Origin: JABDJZ01 sp047619685
GTDB lineage: Bacteria; Bacteroidota; Rhodothermia; Rhodothermales; UBA10348
DNA length: 64,000 nt
Direction of reading: 5' to 3'
Assembly (NCBI GenBank): GCA_047619685.1
Contig: JBLHLC010000003.1
Span: 62,001-126,000 of the forward strand
The first letter of the stretch is position 1. Each line of letters begins with the position of its first letter. The notes under the pieces are model-generated. The model saw only the letters and a list, made by a program, of their open reading frames with translations, was not told where the DNA came from and made no database searches. Shown piece by piece: positions 47,808-56,312 of the stretch. Made by a program: the position numbers and the translations under genes.

Positions 47808-49115
47808 TTAGGCAACCTCAAAATCATAGAGCGGGAAGCGATCGCAGAGTTCCTGTACCTCTGCCCGTACGGTATTGGCTACCGTTTCGTTGCCCGGATC
47901 TGAAAGAATACGATCCATCATCTCGACAACCTGCTGGAATTCGGCCTCGCCAAATCCCCTTGTGGTCATGGCCGGGGTGCCGATCCGGATACCGCTGGTC
48001 ACAAAGGGGCTCTCCGTGTCGAAGGGCACCATGTTCTTGTTGACGGTGATCTCTGCTCTCCCGAGTGCCTGCTCGGCCGCCTTACCGGTCAAACCCTTGC
48101 TTCGGAGGTCGATGAGCATCAGGTGGTTGTCCGTTCCCGCGGAAACGAGATCGTACCCCTTGGCCACAAAGGCGTCGGCCATTGCGGTGGCGTTGGCTAC
48201 AACCTGACCCGAGTACTCGTGAAAAGACGGCTCCAGTGCTTCTCCAAATGCGACGGCTTTTGCGGCTATCACATGCATGAGTGGACCACCTTGGTACCCG
48301 GGGAATACGGCCGAGTCCAGGAGCTCAGACATCTTCTTCACGCGGCCAGACTTGGGGGCCACTTTTCCAAAGGGGTTGTCGTAGTCCGATCCAACCAGGA
48401 TCATCCCTGCCCGCGGACCGCGAAGCGTCTTGTGGGTCGTGGTTGAAACCACATGGCAGTGCGGCATGGGATCAGACAAAATGCCGGCGGCAATCAAACC
48501 CGCGGTGTGCGCCATATCCATCCACAAATAGGCTCCTACCTCATCTGCAATTTCGCGGAAGGCCGGGTAATCGAAGTCCCGCGAGTAGGCACTGGCGCCA
48601 ATGGAAATCATCCGGGGTCGAACTTGCAGCGCCCGGGTCCGCACCTTGTCCATTTCGATGCGACCGGCCATGGGCCCGTCCTTCTCCACACCGTAATACT
48701 CTGGCTTGTAGAGTATGCCGGAGAAGTTTACCGGAGATCCGTGGGTTAGATGCCCGCCGTGAGCCAGGTCAAGACCCAGAAACGTATCGCCAGGGCGCAT
48801 GAACGCCAGGTACACCGCTGCGTTTGCCGAGGCCCCGGAATGAGGCTGTACGTTCACCCAATCGCAGCCGAAGAGCTTGCGCGCTCTTGAGCGAGCCAGG
48901 TCCTCAATTTCGTCCACGAACTGACATCCGCCGTAGTAGCGCCTGCCCGGTAGACCCTCCGCGTACTTGTTGGTGAGGGGCGTGCCCATGGCCTCCATGA
49001 CTGGGCGGGACACGAAATTCTCGGAAGCAATCAGTTCGAGGCCGTCGTTCTGACGATGGACTTCCTTCTCGATGAGGTCGAAAACCTGTGGGTCGGCCTG
49101 CCGAAGTTTGGACAT
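47808..49115 (-). CDS. glyA: Serine hydroxymethyltransferase
   Basis: 435 residues from ATG 49115; the open frame runs up to 49307 but the upstream part is not conserved. A PLP enzyme that converts serine and tetrahydrofolate to glycine and methylene-THF. The conserved start QNDGLELIASENFVS, LTNKYAEGLPGRRYYGG, the NVQPHSGASANAAVY segment, DMAHTAGLIAAG and the Schiff-base lysine in VVSTTTHKTLRGPR (K229) are all there. It stands alone; the divergent side is a pseudogene 99 bases away. Confidence 0.98.
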   Translation of the reverse strand: MSKLRQADPQVFDLIEKEVHRQNDGLELIASENFVSRPVMEAMGTPLTNKYAEGLPGRRYYGGCQFVDEIEDLARSRARKLFGCDWVNVQPHSGASANAAVYLAFMRPGDTFLGLDLAHGGHLTHGSPVNFSGILYKPEYYGVEKDGPMAGRIEMDKVRTRALQVRPRMISIGASAYSRDFDYPAFREIADEVGAYLWMDMAHTAGLIAAGILSDPMPHCHVVSTTTHKTLRGPRAGMILVGSDYDNPFGKVAPKSGRVKKMSELLDSAVFPGYQGGPLMHVIAAKAVAFGEALEPSFHEYSGQVVANATAMADAFVAKGYDLVSAGTDNHLMLIDLRSKGLTGKAAEQALGRAEITVNKNMVPFDTESPFVTSGIRIGTPAMTTRGFGEAEFQQVVEMMDRILSDPGNETVANTVRAEVQELCDRFPLYDFEVA

Positions 49116-49214
49116 GAGCGGATGATGTCTTGGGTGCGAGTAGCGTACTCTAAAAGGACCCGGGTGTTCAGCGGACGCCGAGCGAATAAGACGGGAATCT
49201 GCTAGCTTGTCTGT

Positions 49215-50766
49215 ATGACTCACCGAACGTATGGCGCCGCGTTTCTGCTTGTAGTGAGCTTTTGTGGCTGCAGCGAGCCTCCGAAGACCATGGTGGTGAG
49301 TTCGCACGCTTTCTTTCCCGAGATGGTTGCCGTCGACCTGGATGGAGACAACCTGCCGGAACTGATGGGTACCGCCGATCGCGACGCGTGGTCACCTACC
49401 ATCTAGGGACTACTTCAGGCTCAGCCGCCGTAACCGACCCATCGGAGTATTTCGGTTGCCCAGATACGGGACTCATGGCACCGACGTGTTTTGCGGTGGA
49501 CGTCGAGCTCTCCGGCTTCGCCGCCAGCGACCTCATTATGCTCGCAACCTTTCCCGTGAATCAGGACCCCGACTGCGATGGCACGGCAGTCCTCTCCCCA
49601 TCCGGAGACCTCACGACCAACTGCGCACACGACGGGTCTCTTGGAACCAGTCGCAGATTTGCTTCGCTTTTTGTCAACTCGCGCGCGACGCTGGACGTGC
49701 TCGGGCGCCGTGTCCATCCAAGCCGGCCCGCTCGCCGCCGGGCGCGACTGAGACTGCGGCTGTTTTGCAGCCAGTTCGAACGATTCGCGTGTATGGAGTC
49801 AACATGGCTGACCATCATGAAGCGCTTGGGGGCGGCAGCCTCCGGGTAGAAGAACTTCGGAGCGGCTTGTACCGGGTGGTCCCCTGTGGGGAGGGCAGCG
49901 TCGAGATCTCCCAGCCAATCGGACTCCCTTCGACTCACCTATTTACAAGTGGGACGGGATCGCGACCGGTTACACCTCGGGTCGATCGGCGGTGCGGGCC
50001 GGAGCACCGGGCCAATACGGGAAACTTCTCACCGCCTCTTACTCGGAGAGCTTGGGCGGGCCTTTGTCCACGACTCGCAGTCAAATCACGTTGTTCGCCA
50101 TGGACGACCTATTTCCGTGGATGACCTACTTCGATTTTCATCCCTTAGGCCATCGTCACAAGCATTTCTTCACCCCGGACCACTATCCCGACTTTCCGCA
50201 TCTTGGTGTGGACTGGACGCGATCAGATTATGTCGATCCTTTGCCGTCTGAAAGTGAGGAAAACGCCAGAATCCTGCGTTTTCAGTGGGTGAAGCGGGCG
50301 TGTGGGAGCAACGGATTCGAGGATCGGTCTTTCGTTCGCCGAATACCAGGGCCCCCCGAACGATTACGTTATCCAGTTCTCTTCCGCTTCGTGCCTCGGA
50401 CCGTCAGGCACGTGGGGATTTACTGTCTTGCCGGAAGGGGTTATGTACCTCATGTGCACCGGAGGGGGCGCCGCCCGCGCCGCTGAGCCCACCATCGAGG
50501 GACAGGTGATCCCGGCCTACGCCGCAGACCGGAGAGACGTGCTGCGACTCGTGACGAATTTGCTTGGGAATCCAGACAATCGACTAAACCGGGCCGGAGA
50601 ATACTGGCCGAGGGTCACCCAAGCGCCAGAGCCCCCGGCCATTACCGACTGGGCGAAGCGCTGGTTCGCGGTAAACACCGCCTTCGGACCCATTTCTTGG
50701 GGACCGGAATTCAGCATCGAAGTTGTCCGCGGTCTCTTCTGGTCGATCTACTGGGGGCGCAAGTAG
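49215..50766 (+). pseudogene. Frameshifted lipoprotein gene with FG-GAP-like start
   Basis: Coding-like sequence runs the full 1.55 kb but moves between reading frames at least four times. Frame one gives a lipoprotein start (MTHRTYGAAFLLVVSFCGCS, lipobox FCGC) and MVAVDLDGDNLPELMGTADRD, an FG-GAP/VCBS-like repeat, to about 49388. The next frame carries VVTYHLGTTSGSAAVTDP to about 49705, then another NMADHHEALGGGSLRVEELR to about 49950, then DGIATGYTSGRSAVRAGAPG through RILRFQWVKR to about 50290, and the last SFAEYQGPPNDYVIQF to the stop at 50766. Cysteine-containing surface protein; family unknown. Either a true pseudogene or a patch of indel errors. Confidence 0.75.
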
Positions 50767-50778
50767 TCCGGCGCCTCG

Positions 50779-51117
50779 TCAGTCCCCCTCGGGACTCGAT
50801 ATCTCGATAAACGTCCCGCCAATCCCAACGAATCGCCAGGACTCATCAGGGTCGCCGTCCGCACCGATATCGACGGCATATAGACTGAACAGCAGGAAGT
50901 CCTTCCGCTCCGCCGTACGTGCGGCGAGTGACCCAACGATGGACGAGCCCATCTCTGTCAACATGCGACCCAGGCGTCGCTGATTCGGGTTCTCGCCCTT
51001 CAGCCGGTCTTCTACCCGGGACTGGACATAGTCCTCAAACTCGTCCTTGGACGGGTTGGAGACGAAGAGCAGACCGGCCACGCCGGCCAGAACAACGAGA
51101 CCAAGAATTTTCTTCAT
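50779..51117 (-). CDS. Small exported protein, DUF4359-like
   Basis: 112 residues. An N-terminal hydrophobic segment (residues 3-20) is followed at once by SNPSKDEFEDYVQSRVEDRLK, the NPxxxxYxxF-type start of DUF4359 proteins, and by FLLFSLYAVDI and RFVGIGGTFIEI strands. DUF4359 has no known function. It follows the DUF4159 gene after 12 bases on the same strand and is probably co-transcribed with it. Confidence 0.65.
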   Translation of the reverse strand: MKKILGLVVLAGVAGLLFVSNPSKDEFEDYVQSRVEDRLKGENPNQRRLGRMLTEMGSSIVGSLAARTAERKDFLLFSLYAVDIGADGDPDESWRFVGIGGTFIEISSPEGD

Positions 51118-51129
51118 GTCGCGGCGCGG

Positions 51130-51807
51130 CTACCGCATCATGGCGTACGTCAGAATGTTCGTGCCCATTCTAAGCGCCGCGGACCGGAGCTGTGGCGAGT
51201 CATTGTGCACGGCCTCAGGCTCCCAGCCGTCACCCAGGTCCGACTCGTACGAGTAGAAGAGCATCACGCGCCCGGCGTCATCCAACACAGCAAAACCCTG
51301 GGGAGGCGCACCGTCGTGCTCGTGAATCTTGGGAAGCCCGTTCGGGAATTCGAACTGGTTGCTATAGATGGGGTGGGAAAACGGTAGTTCGACCAGTTCG
51401 CGGTCGGGGAAGACCTTCTTGATTTCTCGCCTGAAGGAACGGTCCAGGCCGTAGTTGTCGTCTACGTGCAGGAAACCACCACCCATCAGGTAGCGCCTCA
51501 TGTGCTGAGCTTCTCTTTCCGTCAGGACCACGTTCCCGTGCCCAGTCATATACACGTAAGGAAACGAGAACAACTTCTCGCTCGAAAGCTCAACGGTCTC
51601 TGCCTCCGGGGCTACGTCAATGGCGGTGTTGGCTCGAACAAAACGGAGCAGTTCCGGAAGTGACTGCGGATCGCTGTACCAATCTCCCCCGCCGGCATAC
51701 TTGACCCGGGCTATGGTGAAGTCGTGTTCAACCTGCGCCTGCGCCGGAGCCGGTAGCCAGACTGCGCTGGCTAATACAATCAGAAGGAGGCCGCTCGGAG
51801 TTCTCAT
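51130..51807 (-). CDS. DUF4159 domain exported protein
   Basis: 225 residues with a signal peptide ending in AQAQ (about 24). The rest is a DUF4159 domain: FTIARVKYAGGGDWYSDPQSL, the VYMTGHGNVVLTEREAQHMRRYL segment, GGGFLHVDDNYGLDRSFRREI, PDRELVELPFSHPIYSNQFEF and HNDSPQLRSAALRMGTNILTYAM. The fold resembles class-I glutamine amidotransferase-like domains; no enzyme activity is established. In related genomes such proteins accompany MoxR/von Willebrand-type loci, which are not seen here. It is divergent from the CBS protein gene by 123 bases. Confidence 0.9.
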   Translation of the reverse strand: MRTPSGLLLIVLASAVWLPAPAQAQVEHDFTIARVKYAGGGDWYSDPQSLPELLRFVRANTAIDVAPEAETVELSSEKLFSFPYVYMTGHGNVVLTEREAQHMRRYLMGGGFLHVDDNYGLDRSFRREIKKVFPDRELVELPFSHPIYSNQFEFPNGLPKIHEHDGAPPQGFAVLDDAGRVMLFYSYESDLGDGWEPEAVHNDSPQLRSAALRMGTNILTYAMMR

Positions 51808-51930
51808 GCGCGGTCATACGGGAGATTCTCTGGGAGGTTTTCGGGGAAACGGTGCAAAGGTGGCTCGCCTGAGGGGTCAAGGACTACGGCAACATTGTTT
51901 GACCTTTCTCTGGGCTGTACCTTTTCGGCC

Positions 51931-52353
51931 ATGACCACGGTCCAGGACATAATGACCAGGCTCGTTGTGCGGGTGAACGCGGATGATCCACTCGGCGTTG
52001 TCCGGCACAAACTGACGCAGGGCGGCTTTCACCACCTACCCGTCGTGGATGGGAACGAGCTGATCGGAATCATCTCGGATCGCGACGTGCTGGGTGCGCT
52101 CAGTCCCTTTCTTGAGTCTCTGTCGGAGCGAGAAAGAGACAAGCGCACGCTCGACAAACGCGCCCATCAGGTAATGACACCTCAGCCGTACACCATCTTG
52201 CCTTCAGCCACGGTCGAAGCGGCCGCAGAAATGATTCTTGCGCTTGATGTCTCTGGACTGCCCGTCATCGACCCGGATGGTCATTTGGTCGGGATTGTCA
52301 CGTGGCACGACCTCCTTTATTTTTTTGTTGATGGTCCACCAAAGGCCAGCTAG
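51931..52353 (+). CDS. CBS domain pair protein
   Basis: 140 residues from ATG 51931, made of two CBS motifs: VQDIMTRLVVRVNADDPLGVV to DRDVLGAL (about 4-55) and AHQVMTPQPYTILPSATVEAA to GIVTWHDLLYFF (about 78-132). Such stand-alone pairs bind adenine nucleotides and regulate partner proteins; the partner is not identified. The gene lies 58 bases upstream of argS on the same strand. Confidence 0.93.
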   Translation: MTTVQDIMTRLVVRVNADDPLGVVRHKLTQGGFHHLPVVDGNELIGIISDRDVLGALSPFLESLSERERDKRTLDKRAHQVMTPQPYTILPSATVEAAAEMILALDVSGLPVIDPDGHLVGIVTWHDLLYFFVDGPPKAS

Positions 52354-52411
52354 ATAACGCCTCGCGCGCCGCTTCCGGGCTCATCAGGGGCCTGACGGCC
52401 CGATTCGGACT

Positions 52412-54094
52412 ATGCACGACTACCTGTCGTTACAAATCAGGGCTGCCCTCGAAACGATGGGTGGGGCACCCGAAGACTTTTCGCTGGACTTCCAGCAGCC
52501 GGGCAACCCTGATCATGGCGATCTGGCTACCAACGCTGCGCTGCAGCTGGCGAGCCACTTCCGCAAGGCGCCCCGCGCCATTGCAGAAGACCTCGCGGCC
52601 GCGCTCCAACTTGATCCAGGCAAAGTCTCCTCTGTGGAAGTGGCGGGGCCCGGATTCCTCAACTTCAGATTTGCGCCGGCCTACCTGGCCAACTCGCTGC
52701 GTGCCATACTCGAGGCAGGCAAGGAGTACGGACGGACGCAACCCACCGGGAAAACCGCGATCGTTGAGTTTGTCAGTGCCAACCCCACCGGACCATTGAC
52801 CGTGGGGCACGGCCGGAACGCCGTCCTGGGCGATACGCTGGCCAAACTCCTGGAATACACCGGCTACGAGGTTACCAGGGAATACTATTTCAACGATGCC
52901 GGGCGGCAAATGCGGGTCCTGGGCGAGTCCGTCCGCGCCCGCTACCAGGCGCAGGTAGATCCAAGTCACGGCACAAAGGAAATAGAAGCCGCCGGTGGCG
53001 AGTCCCTTGTGGTTCCGGAGAGCTTCCCGGAGGATGGGTACCAGGGAGATTACATCAACGATATCGCGGCCGCTCTACAGGCCAACAAGGGAGACCAACT
53101 CCTGGCCAGCGACGACATCACGCCCTTCCAGACCGCGGCGCAGGAACGCATCTTCCAGGAGATAGCAACCACCCTGGAGCGCATGGGCATCCACATGGAC
53201 TCGTTCTTCAATGAGCGCACGGTCTATGACTCGGGCGCGGTGTGGGAGATCGTCGAAAACCTTCGGAGCCAGGACCTCGCGTACGACAAGGAAGGAGCCG
53301 TCTGGTTCAGGACCACCAGTTTCGGCAAAGAACAGGACACGGTTCTGGTCAAGAGTTCTGGCGAACCTACCTATCGCTTGCCAGACATAGCATATCACGT
53401 GGACAAGGTGAAGCGTGGCTTTGACCTGATCGTGGATGTCTTTGGCGCTGATCATATTGCGACATTTCCCGATGTCCTTTCGGGCGTCCAGGCCCTTGGA
53501 TTTCCGACCGCGGCCATCCAAGTGGTGATCTACCAGTTCGTCACGCTGGTGCGTGGCGGGGAACCGGTCAAGATGAGTACCCGCAAGGCTACCTACGTGA
53601 CATTGGACGACCTCATGGATGAGGTGGGCGAAGATGTCACGAGGTTCTTTTTCCTGATGCGCTCGCCCAACACCCATTTGGAATTCGACCTCGACCTGGC
53701 CAAGGAGGCCAGCGAGAAAAACCCCGTCTTCTATCTGCAATACGCCCACGCCCGGATTGCTTCCATACTCCGTAAGGCGGAAGAAGTAGGGTTTTCGTTT
53801 GAGGGAGAGGGGAAACTGGAACTGTTGGTCCATGACGCCGAAGAGAACCTCATCAAGGAGCTTCTGAAGTACCCGGCGGTGCTTGCCCGTGCAGCCGGGT
53901 TGTGCGAGCCGCATCGGCTGGCCAATTACCTTCGCGAGGTCGCCGTGGCGTTTACACAGTTCTACGGGAACTGCCGGATCATCGGTGAGGACCCGGATTT
54001 GGCGACGGCCCGCATGCGCCTGGCCCGCGCCGCCCAGGGGGTTCTGGCCGGCGGCCTGGGAGTACTGGGCATCTCCGCGCCGGATCTGATGTGA
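52412..54094 (+). CDS. argS: Arginyl-tRNA synthetase
   Basis: 560 residues, class I aminoacyl-tRNA synthetase. The N-terminal Add1-type domain is followed by the catalytic core with FVSANPTGPLTVGHGRNAVLGD (HIGH-type motif as VGHGR) and KMSTRKATYVTLDDL (KMSKS-type motif). The C-terminal DALR helical domain with QYAHARIASILRK is complete. The stop and the next ATG overlap as TGATG, giving translational coupling to pheA. Confidence 0.98.
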   Translation: MHDYLSLQIRAALETMGGAPEDFSLDFQQPGNPDHGDLATNAALQLASHFRKAPRAIAEDLAAALQLDPGKVSSVEVAGPGFLNFRFAPAYLANSLRAILEAGKEYGRTQPTGKTAIVEFVSANPTGPLTVGHGRNAVLGDTLAKLLEYTGYEVTREYYFNDAGRQMRVLGESVRARYQAQVDPSHGTKEIEAAGGESLVVPESFPEDGYQGDYINDIAAALQANKGDQLLASDDITPFQTAAQERIFQEIATTLERMGIHMDSFFNERTVYDSGAVWEIVENLRSQDLAYDKEGAVWFRTTSFGKEQDTVLVKSSGEPTYRLPDIAYHVDKVKRGFDLIVDVFGADHIATFPDVLSGVQALGFPTAAIQVVIYQFVTLVRGGEPVKMSTRKATYVTLDDLMDEVGEDVTRFFFLMRSPNTHLEFDLDLAKEASEKNPVFYLQYAHARIASILRKAEEVGFSFEGEGKLELLVHDAEENLIKELLKYPAVLARAAGLCEPHRLANYLREVAVAFTQFYGNCRIIGEDPDLATARMRLARAAQGVLAGGLGVLGISAPDLM

Positions 54095-54939
54095 TGGCTG
54101 AGACAGAGCGCATAGCATTCCAGGGCGAGATTGGCGCCTATTCGGAAGAAGCGGCGCTGGCCCTTTATCCGGGTTCCGAGGTTGTCCCGTGCCCAAGTTT
54201 TGAGGCTGTCTTTGAAGCGGTTTCACGGGGAAACGTGAGTGCCGGCGTGGTGCCGATTGAGAACTCGCTTCACGGCAGTGTGCATGCCAATTATGACCTG
54301 CTCAGGGAGTTTGACCTCCAGATTACGGCCGAGGCCCAACTCCGAATTCGGCACTATTTGCTGGCCCGCGAGGGTGCCACGCTGGCTGGACTCCAGAGAG
54401 TCCGCTCGCACCCGCAGGCGCTGGGCCAATGCCGGGAGTTTCTCCGAACCCGACTCCCGCATGTCGAAGCAATTCCGGCATACGATACCGCCGGGGCGGC
54501 CAAGAGCGTGGCGGAATGGTCGGGCACAACCGACGCTGCCATCGCCAGCAACAATGCCGCGCAGGAATACGGCCTTCAGGTCCTTGCCTCCGGTATCGAG
54601 AGCAACCCAAACAACTTCACCCGTTTCCTGGCCCTTGAATGCCAGGCTCCGGTGAACCCGGTACTGACTCAGCCCAAAACCTCCCTGCTCTACGTGCCGG
54701 GTGATAACATTCCGGGTGTCCTGTTCAAGAGCCTGGGCGTGTTTGCGCTCAGGGATATAGACCTTTTCAAAATCGAGAGCAGGCCCCTTGTAGGGAGTCC
54801 GGGGAAATACATTTTCTACCTCGATCTGGCGGGTGCGGCGAGCGATGAAAACGTGGAAAAGGCCCTGGACCACCTGCAGGAGATTGCGGGATATGTCAAG
54901 GTGCTGGGGTCCTATTCCACCGGCGCCCTTCTAGGGTAG
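54094..54939 (+). CDS. pheA: Prephenate dehydratase
   Basis: 281 residues from ATG 54094. A monofunctional PDT with C-terminal ACT domain, converting prephenate to phenylpyruvate in phenylalanine synthesis. FQGEIGAYSEEAAL, PIENSLHGSVHANYDLL and the catalytic-loop NNFTRFLAL (Thr-Arg-Phe) are present; the ACT domain shows the phenylalanine-binding FKIESRPLVGSPGKYIFYLDL. No chorismate mutase domain is fused. It follows argS and its stop overlaps the methyltransferase start by one base (TAGTG). Confidence 0.97.
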   Translation: MAETERIAFQGEIGAYSEEAALALYPGSEVVPCPSFEAVFEAVSRGNVSAGVVPIENSLHGSVHANYDLLREFDLQITAEAQLRIRHYLLAREGATLAGLQRVRSHPQALGQCREFLRTRLPHVEAIPAYDTAGAAKSVAEWSGTTDAAIASNNAAQEYGLQVLASGIESNPNNFTRFLALECQAPVNPVLTQPKTSLLYVPGDNIPGVLFKSLGVFALRDIDLFKIESRPLVGSPGKYIFYLDLAGAASDENVEKALDHLQEIAGYVKVLGSYSTGALLG

Positions 54940-55655
54940 TGGATCGCGATCTTCGTGATGCCCTGGCGAGAGCGGAAGACCGCCATTGGTGGTTCGAGGG
55001 TCGCCGACGCATCCTGCGTTCTGTCTTGACCAGGATCGAAGCGTGCGGGCCGCTTGTCGAGGTGGGGTGCGGGAACGGTGCCAATCTCGAAATGCTTGCG
55101 GAGTTTGGCGCACTGACCGGAATAGAGCCATTCGCGGAGGATCGGGACCGTGCGGCATCGAGAGGCATCGGTCAGGTCATCCCCGGATCACTCCCCGACC
55201 GAATGCCTGCTGGTCGGAGCTTTCAAACAGTCCTTGCACTGGATGTCATCGAACACGTGGAGGAAGAACTTCTGGCCGCTGAGACCTTGGCCAGGCTCGT
55301 GGCGCCGGGTGGACACCTGGTCGTTACGGTGCCCGCATATCAGTGGATGTGGAGTGATCATGACGTGCGAAACGGGCATTTTCGTCGCTATAGCAGGGCG
55401 TCACTTCGCGGACTGCTTCAGAAAACCGGGCTCCGCGTGGACCGGGTCAGCTATTTCAATTCCTTCTTGCTCCCCCCGATCGCGGCGGTCCGGGTGCTGG
55501 GGCGGTTTGGGGGACTCAGCGGGGCCGGGACCAGCCTGCCTCCGGAGGCGGTGAACAGGGTACTCATGAAACTGCTGGCGTTCGAATCCCGTCTACTGGC
55601 CAGATTCAATCTGCCGGCCGGGGTCTCGTTGATGGCAGTGGCCACGAGAGCTTGA
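54939..55655 (+). CDS. SAM-dependent methyltransferase
   Basis: 238 residues from GTG 54939. A class I Rossmann methyltransferase with motif I LVEVGCGNGANLEML (about 39-53), LALDVIEHVEEELLAAE and LVAPGGHLVVTVPAYQWMWSDHD. The opening RHWWFEGRRRI and the C-terminal hydrophobic helices match the Methyltransf_23/UbiE-like group often acting on lipids or polysaccharide intermediates. The substrate is unknown. It is translationally coupled to pheA and followed by the sigma factor after 11 bases. Confidence 0.9.
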   Translation: MDRDLRDALARAEDRHWWFEGRRRILRSVLTRIEACGPLVEVGCGNGANLEMLAEFGALTGIEPFAEDRDRAASRGIGQVIPGSLPDRMPAGRSFQTVLALDVIEHVEEELLAAETLARLVAPGGHLVVTVPAYQWMWSDHDVRNGHFRRYSRASLRGLLQKTGLRVDRVSYFNSFLLPPIAAVRVLGRFGGLSGAGTSLPPEAVNRVLMKLLAFESRLLARFNLPAGVSLMAVATRA

Positions 55656-55666
55656 CTTTTTAACGC

Positions 55667-56269
55667 ATGTTATCCTCCAACTCTCAGGACTCTGCCCTGG
55701 CCCAACTGGTCGAGCGCGCCAAGCGCGGCGACCGGGAAGCCGAGTCGGCACTCCTGGGATCTCTGGAGCCGGTCGTGCGAGGGTTCTTTATCCGGCGGGT
55801 GGGTCACCATCCAGAATTGGATGATCTGGTTCAAAACACGCTTCTGCGTGTTTTCCGTGGCATTACCCAAATCAAGGACACGGGAAGAGTGCGCGCCTTC
55901 GCATTGAAGGCGGCCCTTTTTGAGCTTCAGGATCTTTACCGAGGGCGGTACGGGAGTCGGGAGGCTACCATGGCCGATGAAGTGGTCGAACCAGCCGTTG
56001 GACCAGAAACGTCTGGCGTTGGAATCGACATCGAAAGGGCTCTTGCTTCGCTGACGCCCCGGGCCCGGCGCATCATTGAACTCAAGTCGCTCGGCTACAA
56101 GTATGGGGAGATTGCGGGAATGGTGGAGTCCACCGAAGCGGCCGTGAAGATGCAGGTCAAGCGCGCCCTCGAAAGCTTGAGAGCGATCCTCATGGTCCTA
56201 TCCACGCTGGCCGTGCCCAGCGGCCCGGCCATGTTACTTTTTGAGCGCTTGGCGCGACTTATATCTTGA
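55667..56269 (+). CDS. RNA polymerase sigma factor, sigma-70 family (ECF)
   Basis: 200 residues. Region 2 is LEPVVRGFFIRRVGHHPELDDLVQNTLLRVF (about 28-58), and region 4 is LASLTPRARRIIELKSLGYKYGEIAGMVESTEAAVKMQVKRALESLR (about 126-172), with the expected HTH. A 28-residue hydrophobic C-terminal tail (ILMVLSTLAVPSGPAMLLF) beyond region 4 is unusual. The gene heads a cluster with FecR anti-sigma, an STN-TonB receptor and a DUF4249 lipoprotein, so it is probably switched on by ligand binding at the outer membrane. Confidence 0.9.
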   Translation: MLSSNSQDSALAQLVERAKRGDREAESALLGSLEPVVRGFFIRRVGHHPELDDLVQNTLLRVFRGITQIKDTGRVRAFALKAALFELQDLYRGRYGSREATMADEVVEPAVGPETSGVGIDIERALASLTPRARRIIELKSLGYKYGEIAGMVESTEAAVKMQVKRALESLRAILMVLSTLAVPSGPAMLLFERLARLIS

Positions 56270-56312
56270 TGTGGGCCTTCAACTTTGGGCCCAGTCCAGG
56301 ATCTTGACCCCA

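Noticed and set aside
53075..54226. 383-codon minus-strand open frame
   Set aside because: Antisense to argS, whose VGHGR and KMSTR motifs are intact; no independent support.
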